64,000 nucleotides of DNA, taken from assembly GCF_000764665.1 (NCBI RefSeq), contig NZ_JRGM01000145.1, positions 47,656 through 111,655 on the forward strand. The letters run 5' to 3'. Made by a program: the position numbers and the translations under genes. Under the pieces are notes generated by a model that worked only from the letters and a program-made list of their open reading frames with translations, was not told where the DNA came from and searched no databases. Position 1 is the stretch's first letter; every line of letters begins with the position of its first letter. The stretch is from Aeromonas lacus (GTDB lineage Bacteria; Pseudomonadota; Gammaproteobacteria; Enterobacterales; Aeromonadaceae). Positions 58,141 through 64,000 of the stretch are shown here, one piece after another.

Positions 58141-59067
58141 CTACTCCGTAAAGTGGCGGGCCCAGCTGTGGTAGAGCGGGATCCCCAGCATGATGTTGAA
58201 CGGGAAGGTGACCCCCAGCACGGCGCTAAGGGAGAACCCCGGGTTGGCCTGAGGCACGGCGATGCGCATGGTGGCTGGTACGGCAATATAGGAGGCGCTG
58301 GCCGCCAGAGTCGCCAGCAGGGTCAGGCCGCCGAGGGAGAGCCCGATGATCTGGCCAACCACCAGCCCCAATCCAGCCGAGGCGAGTGGCATCAACAGCG
58401 CAAAGCCGAGCAGGAACAGGCCGTGGCGGCGCAGATCCTGACACTGGCGGGCGACGATGAGGCCCATCTCCAGCAGGAACAGCGCCAGCGCTCCCTTGAA
58501 CAGGTCAACAAACAGCGGTTTGAGCGGGGCAATCCCGTCCGGCCCGGCCAGATAGCCGATGGCCATGCCGCCCAGCAGCAGGGTTACCCCTTTGCCGAGA
58601 AAAGTCTCGTGGGCCAGCATGCGCCAGCGGGTCTCGCGGCTGATGCCACGGGCCAGCACTATGCCCACCAGAATGGCCGGGATCTCCATCACCGCGAGGA
58701 AGATGGAGAGCTGGGATTCAAAGCTGATGCCCCGTTCGGTGAGCCAGTTCACCCCGACCGCAAAGGTGGCGACGCTGACCGAGCCGTAGTGGGCAGCGGT
58801 GGCGGCGGCATCGACCCGGTTCATCTTGAGGCGCAGCACGGCAAAGCCGATCAGGGTTTGCACCACGCCGAGCAGGATCACCAGCGCCAGCTGTGGCAGC
58901 AGGGGCAACAAGGGTTGCTGGGCCAGACCGACGCCGCCCTTGAGGCCGATGGCCAGTAGCAAAAAGAGGGAGAGGGTGTCGTAGAGAGCGGGCGGCAGTT
59001 TGAGCTCGGAGCGCATCAGACCGGCCAGCAGACCAAACAGAAAGAAGAGAACAACGACGTCCAGCAT
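58141..59067 (-). CDS. SbtA-family sodium-dependent bicarbonate permease
   Basis: The 308-residue protein has about ten membrane segments (MLDVVVLFFLFGLLAGLMRS; LFLLLAIGLKGGVGLAQQPL near 34-53; AATAAHYGSVSVATFAVGVN near 87-106; LAASASYIAVPATMRIAVPQ) and matches the Sbt_1 (DUF897) family, whose cyanobacterial member SbtA is a Na+/bicarbonate symporter. Its partner gene is PII-like. The true substrate here is inferred. It diverges from an NhaR-like LysR gene. Confidence 0.85.
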   Translation of the reverse strand: MLDVVVLFFLFGLLAGLMRSELKLPPALYDTLSLFLLLAIGLKGGVGLAQQPLLPLLPQLALVILLGVVQTLIGFAVLRLKMNRVDAAATAAHYGSVSVATFAVGVNWLTERGISFESQLSIFLAVMEIPAILVGIVLARGISRETRWRMLAHETFLGKGVTLLLGGMAIGYLAGPDGIAPLKPLFVDLFKGALALFLLEMGLIVARQCQDLRRHGLFLLGFALLMPLASAGLGLVVGQIIGLSLGGLTLLATLAASASYIAVPATMRIAVPQANPGFSLSAVLGVTFPFNIMLGIPLYHSWARHFTE

Positions 59068-59128
59068 GATGGTTCGCAGGGCAGTTCAGATAATGGTTGC
59101 ATGCTAGAGCCCGCGATGGTTCGATAAA

Positions 59129-59145
59129 ATCAGATTCTCGCTGAT
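59129..59145. promoter_or_regulatory. Inverted repeat in the sbtA/LysR intergenic region
   Basis: ATCAG (59129-59133) and CTGAT (59141-59145) form an inverted repeat with a seven-base centre, of the size used by LysR regulators. A further CTGAT lies near 59162. The region is 109 bases long and divergent. Confidence 0.4.
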
Positions 59146-59176
59146 GGTTGTTCGGTAAAAACTGATAGGGAACGGC

Positions 59177-60079
59177 ATGCTCAACTACAAACAGCTCTAC
59201 TACTTCTGGCACGTGGCACGCAGTGGCAGCGTGACGCAGGCCGCTGAACAGTTGCACCTTACGCCGCAGACCATCAGTGGTCAGGTGGCCGAGCTGGAGC
59301 AGTCCCTCGGGGTGGCGTTGTTCAACCGGGTGGGTCGGCGTCTGGTGCTGACCGCCGCCGGACGGCAGGCGCAGGAGCAGGCGGGGGCGATTTTCTCGCT
59401 CGGCGCCGAGCTGGAGCACACCCTGCGCCATGCAAGCCAAGAGCTGACCATGCAGGTGGGGATCGCCGATTCGGTGCCCCGTACTCTGGCGTTCGAGCTG
59501 CTGGCCCCCGCCATGGCGCTGGCGACGCCGCTGCGGCTGGTGTGTCACGAGGAGCGGGCCGAGCAGCTGTTCAGCGAGCTGGCCCGCCACAAGCTTGACA
59601 TGGTGCTGATCGATCGCCCGCTTCCTCCCGACAGCGGTGTGCGCGGCTATAACCACGAACTGGGACGCAGCCCGCTGGCGCTGTTTGCCAGCCCCGAGCT
59701 GGCGGCTCGGGCACGGGATGGCTTTCCCGCCTCGCTAGAGGGGTTGCCGCTGCTTATTCCCGGAGAGAAGTCGGCCACTCACGATCGGCTGCTGGAGTGG
59801 TATCGCCAGCAGGGTATTCATCCCCATCTGGTGGGGCAGTTTGATGACTCCACCCTGATGAAGTCGTTCGGCAAGGCGGGGATGGGGATTTTTCCGGCGC
59901 CGCTGGCGATGGCCGACGAGATTGGCCGTCTCTACGGGGTGGAGCGAATTGCGACCCTGGCCGACGTCACCCTCTCTTATTATCTGGTCTCGGCAGGGCG
60001 CCATCTCTCCCATCCCGGGGTGCAGGCGGTGATGGAGGGGGCCCAGCAGCGGCTGGCGGCGCTGGCTGGCAATAAATAG
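59177..60079 (+). CDS. NhaR-like LysR-family regulator
   Basis: The 300-residue protein starts MLNYKQLYYFWHVARSGSVT with an HTH then LHLTPQTISGQVAELEQSLG near 26-45. LYYFWHV, LTPQTI, HKLDM, LLIPG and GQFDDSTLMKSFG match E. coli NhaR, the Na+-responsive activator of nhaA. It diverges from the SbtA-type Na+-dependent transporter, so it probably controls that operon in response to sodium (inferred). Confidence 0.88.
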   Translation: MLNYKQLYYFWHVARSGSVTQAAEQLHLTPQTISGQVAELEQSLGVALFNRVGRRLVLTAAGRQAQEQAGAIFSLGAELEHTLRHASQELTMQVGIADSVPRTLAFELLAPAMALATPLRLVCHEERAEQLFSELARHKLDMVLIDRPLPPDSGVRGYNHELGRSPLALFASPELAARARDGFPASLEGLPLLIPGEKSATHDRLLEWYRQQGIHPHLVGQFDDSTLMKSFGKAGMGIFPAPLAMADEIGRLYGVERIATLADVTLSYYLVSAGRHLSHPGVQAVMEGAQQRLAALAGNK

Positions 60080-60139
60080 AAATCTGGATGGCTATACATC
60101 CAGCTTTGCTCTGCCTATAATCCTCCCGCTTTGGCGCAT

Positions 60140-60310
60140 CATGCTTAATAGGGAATCCGGTGAGAATCCGGAGCTGGCGCGCAGCGGTAAGGGGGAACGA
60201 AGCGACATCAGGGCACTGCCGTCAGGCGGGAAGCCGTCGCCGTAGGCTATCAGCCCCCGAGCCCGAAGACCTGCCAGAGTTCGTATTTCGGGCCGAGAGA
60301 AACCGGCCAC
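60140..60310 (+). ncRNA. Cobalamin (B12) riboswitch
   Basis: The leader of btuB contains GGGAATCCGGTGAGAATCCGG (60151 on), the paired arm and internal loop of the cobalamin aptamer, and the B12 box GCCCGAAGACCTGCC (60261-60275). A hairpin GGCCG...CGGCC (60291-60308) and the ribosome-binding AAGGA follow. Adenosylcobalamin binding would block translation of btuB, as in E. coli. Confidence 0.92.
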
Positions 60311-60344
60311 GAAGTAGATACTTACGCGAACTTAAGGATCTCTC

Positions 60345-62219
60345 ATGTCGAAGAAATTTCTGGCGGCTGCCCTGTTGCCGACGGCGGCGTTTGCCCAGCA
60401 GCTGACCATTCCCGTTAATCCCACCATGGTGGTGACCGCTACCCGCGTCGCCCAACCTGCCTCCAGCGTTCTGGCCCCGGTCAATGTGGTGACCCGGGAC
60501 GAGATCGATCGTCTGCAAGCCCAGACCGTGACCGATGTGGTCAAGACCCTGCCCGGTGTGGAAGTGGTCAGCAATGGCGGCCGTGGCCAGATGAGCACGT
60601 TGCGGGTGCGTGGCGGCACCTCTGCCCAGACACTGGTGCTGGTGGACGGGGTGCGCAGTGCCTCTTTGACCGCAGGGATGACCGAACTGAACAACCTGCC
60701 GCTCAATCAGGTGGAACGCATCGAATACATTCGTGGCCCGCGCGCTACCATTTACGGTTCCGATGCCATCGGCGGGGTGATCAACATCATTACCCGTCCC
60801 GACAAGGGGGCGAGCCAGCACAAGTTCAATGTAGGGGCCGGTTCTCATCAACAACGCCAAGCCTCTTTCAGCAGCACCGGTCAGGTGGGCGAGGCGGGTC
60901 AGCTCAAGGTGGCTGGCGGTTTTGATGATGAAGAGGGTTACAACGTACACCCCTTGCCCGGCATCAACGATGGCGACCGTCACGGGCATCGTGGTTACAA
61001 CGCCATGCTCGATTATCAGCAGGCGCTCGGCAGCAACTGGGATCTGTTCGGTACGACCCGCTGGTTCCGCAATGTGGCCCAGTACGATCGCTCTTCCACT
61101 GCCTCAGCCTGGGGTCCAGCCACCCATCAGCGCAACGAGACCTGGACTGAAAACCAGAGCTATCAGCTGGGTTCCCGCTATCACAACGAGCGCTATCTGA
61201 GCGAACTGCGTGGCGCCTTCTCCAGACAGGATGCCTACGACTATCAGGACAACAGTGGCCGCGATCAGGCCAATGATCGTGGCTATACCCGTCAATACAC
61301 CTTGAACTGGGTCAACAGCCTCAAGCTGAACGAGCTGTGGACGCTCGGCGGCGGGGCTGACTGGCAGCGCGATATGCTGGACGATCGCTCGCGATCTTCT
61401 GGCTCTCCCTATCCGGCAGGGGCCAAGGAACGGGACAATACCGGGGTCTATGCCCTTGCCCAGTTCGATAACCAGACCTGGCAGGCAGAGTTGAGCGGCC
61501 GTAGCGATGACAATGAACAGTATGGCCGCCACAACACCTGGCAGACCGGCGCAGGCTGGCGCTTTGTGGAGGATTACCGCCTGAGTGCCCGTTACGGCAC
61601 CGGTTTCCGGGCCCCCACATTCAATGATCTCTACTACCCCAGTAAATCCATGCCAGGTAATCCCAACCTGGAACCGGAAGAGTCGAAGAGCAGCGAGCTG
61701 ATGCTGGACGGTCAAACTGCGGGTGTCGAGTGGCGCATGACAGGTTATCGCAATGACTTCGAGCAGATGATCCAGTGGGCCCCTAATGGCAATGGTGGGT
61801 CATCACCACAAAACGTTGGTAAGGCACGCATTGAAGGGGTCGAGCTGGAAGGGGAGTTCGACACCGGCTGGTTGAGCCATCGGGTCTCTGCCGAGTACAA
61901 GGATCCCAAAGACAAGGTGACTGACAAGCAGTTGCAGCTGATCTCCCGCAAAGGGGCCAAGTGGATTACGCAGGCGCAGTGGCAACAGTTTGATGGCTCG
62001 CTGAGCTGGATCTATCAGGGTGAGCGCTATGGCAATGTGGCCAACACCACCGAACTGGGTGGTTACAGCCTCTGGAATCTGGCCGTCGGCTACAAGGTGA
62101 CGCCAGCACTCAAGGTATCGGGCAAGATCAACAACCTGCTGGACAAGCACTATCAGACGGCGGTGGGTTATCCTGCCGATGAGCGCGCTTACTACGTGAC
62201 AATGGATTACTCACTCTAA
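60345..62219 (+). CDS. btuB: TonB-dependent vitamin B12 receptor BtuB
   Basis: BtuB imports cobalamins across the outer membrane using TonB energy. The 624-residue protein has a signal peptide (MSKKFLAAALLPTAAFA), TonB box PTMVVTATR near 26-34, plug domain (VLVDGVRSASL, RIEYIRGPRATIYGSDAIGG near 125-144) and a beta-barrel. E. coli BtuB is 614. The last residue is Leu rather than the usual aromatic. It follows a B12 riboswitch and precedes murI, as in E. coli. Confidence 0.95.
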   Translation: MSKKFLAAALLPTAAFAQQLTIPVNPTMVVTATRVAQPASSVLAPVNVVTRDEIDRLQAQTVTDVVKTLPGVEVVSNGGRGQMSTLRVRGGTSAQTLVLVDGVRSASLTAGMTELNNLPLNQVERIEYIRGPRATIYGSDAIGGVINIITRPDKGASQHKFNVGAGSHQQRQASFSSTGQVGEAGQLKVAGGFDDEEGYNVHPLPGINDGDRHGHRGYNAMLDYQQALGSNWDLFGTTRWFRNVAQYDRSSTASAWGPATHQRNETWTENQSYQLGSRYHNERYLSELRGAFSRQDAYDYQDNSGRDQANDRGYTRQYTLNWVNSLKLNELWTLGGGADWQRDMLDDRSRSSGSPYPAGAKERDNTGVYALAQFDNQTWQAELSGRSDDNEQYGRHNTWQTGAGWRFVEDYRLSARYGTGFRAPTFNDLYYPSKSMPGNPNLEPEESKSSELMLDGQTAGVEWRMTGYRNDFEQMIQWAPNGNGGSSPQNVGKARIEGVELEGEFDTGWLSHRVSAEYKDPKDKVTDKQLQLISRKGAKWITQAQWQQFDGSLSWIYQGERYGNVANTTELGGYSLWNLAVGYKVTPALKVSGKINNLLDKHYQTAVGYPADERAYYVTMDYSL

Positions 62220-62248
62220 GCCGGATCCGGCCAAGCGGAAAAATCAGG

Positions 62249-62275
62249 GGCCCTGCCATTGGCAGGGCCTTTTCT
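62249..62275 (+). terminator. Terminator after btuB
   Basis: GGCCCTGCC, an ATT loop and GGCAGGGCC form a nine-base stem followed by TTTTCT. It lies 30 bases after the btuB stop, before murI. Confidence 0.88.
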
Positions 62276-62328
62276 ATTGGCGGTAGGCGGGAGTATGATC
62301 GCCGCCTTGCACCAAAGGGGGAGGTCAA

Positions 62329-63132
62329 GTGGCCAATATTCTCGTGTTTGACTCCGGTATGGGTGGCCTGACCATCTACCGCGAGATCCGTCGCGTTCTG
62401 CCGGCACACAACTATTTCTACTGCTTCGACAATGCCAACTTCCCCTATGGTGAATTGAGCGAGCCCGCTCTCATCGCAGCCTGTTCCCGACTGGTTACCA
62501 CCATGGTGGCCCGTCATCAGATCGATCTGGTGGTGATCGCCTGCAACACAGCCAGTACCATAGCGTTGCCGGCTCTGCGTGAGGCACTTGATATTCCCGT
62601 AGTGGGGGTGGTGCCTGCCATCAAGCCCGCCGCCGCGCAGACTCGCAACGGTTGTATCGGTCTGCTGGCTACACCGGGCACCGTCAGCCGCGACTATACC
62701 CACGAACTGATCGCCCAGTTTGCTCCCGGCAAGCGGGTGTTGCTCAAGGGCACCACCGAGCTGGTAATAGAAGCGGAGCACAAGCTGGCGGGCCTGCCGG
62801 TCAATATGGCGCTGCTGCGTGAAGTGCTGGCTGACTGGCTGGAGGGGGAAGAGCAGCCGGATACGCTGGTGCTCGGTTGTACCCACTTCCCGCTACTCAA
62901 TGAAGAGATTGGGCAGCTGATGCCGCAATGTCAGTTAATTGATTCCGGTAGTGCCGTTGCCAAACGGGTAGCCTGGTTGCTGAACAATGGCGGGCATGCC
63001 GCCGTGCAGCCTGTACATATAGAAGAGGTGATTGCCAGGGCTTACTGTACCCGGCTGGATGGGGAGGCCCAAAAACTGACAGCCCCCTTGCAAGCATGGG
63101 GGCTGTCATCACTGGAAGAGGTGGGGTTCTGA
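62329..63132 (+). CDS. murI: Glutamate racemase MurI
   Basis: MurI makes D-glutamate for peptidoglycan. The 267-residue protein begins (GTG start) MANILVFDSGMGGLTIYREI, with Asp8-Ser9, has the first catalytic Cys72 in VIACNTASTIALP, and the second in LVLGCTHFPLL near 180-190. An upstream GGGGGAGG supports the start. The btuB-murI-rrn order is the same as in E. coli. Confidence 0.96.
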   Translation: MANILVFDSGMGGLTIYREIRRVLPAHNYFYCFDNANFPYGELSEPALIAACSRLVTTMVARHQIDLVVIACNTASTIALPALREALDIPVVGVVPAIKPAAAQTRNGCIGLLATPGTVSRDYTHELIAQFAPGKRVLLKGTTELVIEAEHKLAGLPVNMALLREVLADWLEGEEQPDTLVLGCTHFPLLNEEIGQLMPQCQLIDSGSAVAKRVAWLLNNGGHAAVQPVHIEEVIARAYCTRLDGEAQKLTAPLQAWGLSSLEEVGF

Positions 63133-63139
63133 CGAGGGA

Positions 63140-63631
63140 TCAAGCCTCGACTTCACCACCCTCCTTCTCCTCTTTGTCTCGCTTGTCGTTCGCTTCGCGT
63201 ACCTTGAGGGTACGCTGCTGATACTCTTTGTCATTCAATGCGGTAATCGCTTTGGCGGCATCGGCAGCAGGCATTTCGACGAAACCAAATCCTCTGCGCT
63301 TGCCGGTTGCCTTGTCCTTCATCAGACGTACGGAAATTACCTGGCCCTGTTCGGCAAACAATTCGCGCACGGCAATCTCGTTGGCGCGATATGGCAGGTT
63401 GCCTACATATAAGGTGCAAGTCTCCTGATTGGCGATCGCTTCGGCTACATTAGCCGGGTTTTTTTTCAGGAGCAGCGGTACCACAAAACCGCCAATCGCC
63501 AGACCTGCTGCAAAAATGACTTCCGCTTTCAAAGAGAATTGCAGGGCCTGGGCAACCAGGTAGCCAACCACTGCCAATACCAGAGCAAGGATTGCGGCCT
63601 GCATATAGACGGGAAACTTGGATAAATTCAT
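63140..63631 (-). CDS. Membrane-anchored RRM RNA-binding protein
   Basis: The 163-residue protein joins two hydrophobic segments (about 10-31, AAILALVLAVVGYLVAQAL; about 40-55) to an RNA-recognition motif: RNP2-like LYVGNL near 74-79 and RNP1-like RRGFGFVEM near 112-120, with a charged EEKEGG tail. Vibrio and Aeromonas relatives exist with no known role. An RRM on a membrane anchor suggests a membrane-linked RNA function, but that is a guess. It is convergent with murI. Confidence 0.88.
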   Translation of the reverse strand: MNLSKFPVYMQAAILALVLAVVGYLVAQALQFSLKAEVIFAAGLAIGGFVVPLLLKKNPANVAEAIANQETCTLYVGNLPYRANEIAVRELFAEQGQVISVRLMKDKATGKRRGFGFVEMPAADAAKAITALNDKEYQQRTLKVREANDKRDKEEKEGGEVEA

Positions 63632-63816
63632 CTTAAAAGACCTTTTGTAAATGAAAGCAAAAAAGGTGCAACACTGTATTCACCTCCATGGTAACCAGCT
63701 TTCCTGATTGGCGCTACCATGGTCCACTCGGAAGAGGTTATCGGCTCCAGTATGGCACTCCCAAAGGCTCTGGCGGCGATATTAATGACGCTAAAAGGGG
63801 AGTGAAACAGCTGGAT

Positions 63817-63825
63817 TGTGGATAA
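63817..63825. promoter_or_regulatory. Perfect DnaA box upstream of the rRNA promoter
   Basis: TGTGGATAA is the exact complement of the consensus DnaA box TTATCCACA. It lies 77 bases before the -35 of the rRNA P1 promoter. Whether it binds DnaA in vivo, or acts on rRNA transcription, is not known. Confidence 0.7.
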
Positions 63826-63901
63826 CCTTGTATATATACACTGAATAAGCTGTTTCTAATTGAATAATTTGAAATTTTCGTGATTTTCTTCAAAAAAACT
63901 A

Positions 63902-63929
63902 TTGTCATCGCGGCGCGGCTCCCTATAAT
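63902..63929 (+). promoter_or_regulatory. rRNA operon P1 promoter
   Basis: TTGTCA (63902-63907), a 16-base spacer and TATAAT (63924-63929) with the CTCCCTATAATGCGCC context match E. coli rrn P1 promoters. The GC-rich discriminator GCGCCCC fits ppGpp/DksA control. Confidence 0.93.
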
Positions 63930-64000
63930 GCGCCCCTACCAGCACGGCGGAACACGCCGAACTGATGAGCCAGCTTCTTAATGAAGTGGGCGCCGAAAGA

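Larger units (their letters stand above)
63632..64000 (+). promoter_or_regulatory. rRNA operon promoter and 16S leader region
   Basis: This 369-base gene-free stretch ends at the window edge. A perfect DnaA box TGTGGATAA lies at 63817-63825. An AT-rich UP-element-like stretch (about 63857-63900) leads to a P1 promoter at 63902-63929. The leader from about 63938 has a CGGCG...CGCCG hairpin (63945-63959). The mature 16S start is not inside the window. Confidence 0.85.

Overview
The window is a GC-rich gammaproteobacterial chromosome segment that most resembles Aeromonas. This is inferred from the protein sequences, the dnaA-dnaN-recF-gyrB origin-proximal block, chromosomal parS sites, the KdkA-type LPS core, FabV, and the btuB-murI-rrn order. 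No species can be named from the sequence alone. No phage, transposon, integron or CRISPR array was found. Apart from a few accessory loci this is core chromosome.

Layout. (1) 1-6.8 kb: the 5' end of an amino-acid ABC binding protein, a GATC-rich region upstream of dnaA, then dnaA-dnaN-recF-gyrB on the plus strand. (2) 6.8-15.4 kb: small metabolic and regulatory genes (GNAT, VOC, WYL and GlxA-like regulators, MBL hydrolase), two IbpA-type small heat-shock genes with a sigma32 promoter and ROSE-like RNA thermometers, avtA, and an AraC regulator divergent from an MFS pump. Four parS sites are scattered between 4.2 and 15.4 kb. (3) 15.4-23.3 kb: a complete kdpFABC-kdpDE potassium uptake operon, including a 25-residue kdpF. 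(4) 23.4-31.8 kb: gor, an orphan sensor kinase, and a tetR-MFP-RND efflux operon with a palindromic operator. (5) 32.0-32.5 kb: tRNA operon Arg(CCG)-His(GTG)-Leu(CAG)-Pro(TGG), the order of E. coli argX-hisR-leuT-proM. (6) 32.6-40.3 kb: two beta-trefoil lipoproteins, then the minus-strand series gmk, rpoZ, spoT, trmH, catB-like, pldB-like, yigL. (7) 40.6-50.9 kb: LPS core genes (family 9 glycosyltransferase, kdkA), a degenerate GGDEF protein, two EamA transporters, a LysR regulator, trpS, uspA, fabV, ftnA. (8) 51-56 kb: a flavoprotein, then ypdA-ypdB-yhjX, a pyruvate-sensing two-component system next to its likely target transporter. (9) 56-60 kb: purEK, and an SbtA/SbtB-like bicarbonate transporter with PII-like partner, divergent from an NhaR-like regulator. 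(10) 60-64 kb: cobalamin riboswitch-btuB, murI, a membrane-anchored RRM protein, and the P1 promoter and leader of an rRNA operon whose 16S gene starts beyond the window.

How it fits together. The replication genes, parS sites and a perfect DnaA box before the rRNA promoter place the segment near the replication origin. Several loci pair regulator and target: kdpDE with kdpFABC, tetR with the RND pump, ypdAB with yhjX, and an NhaR-like LysR with the sodium/bicarbonate symporter. The most useful new leads are the parS cluster, the SbtAB/NhaR-like locus, the YpdB-box-like repeats at yhjX, the paired ROSE-like thermometers, a 53-residue membrane ORF and a possible small RNA before fabV.
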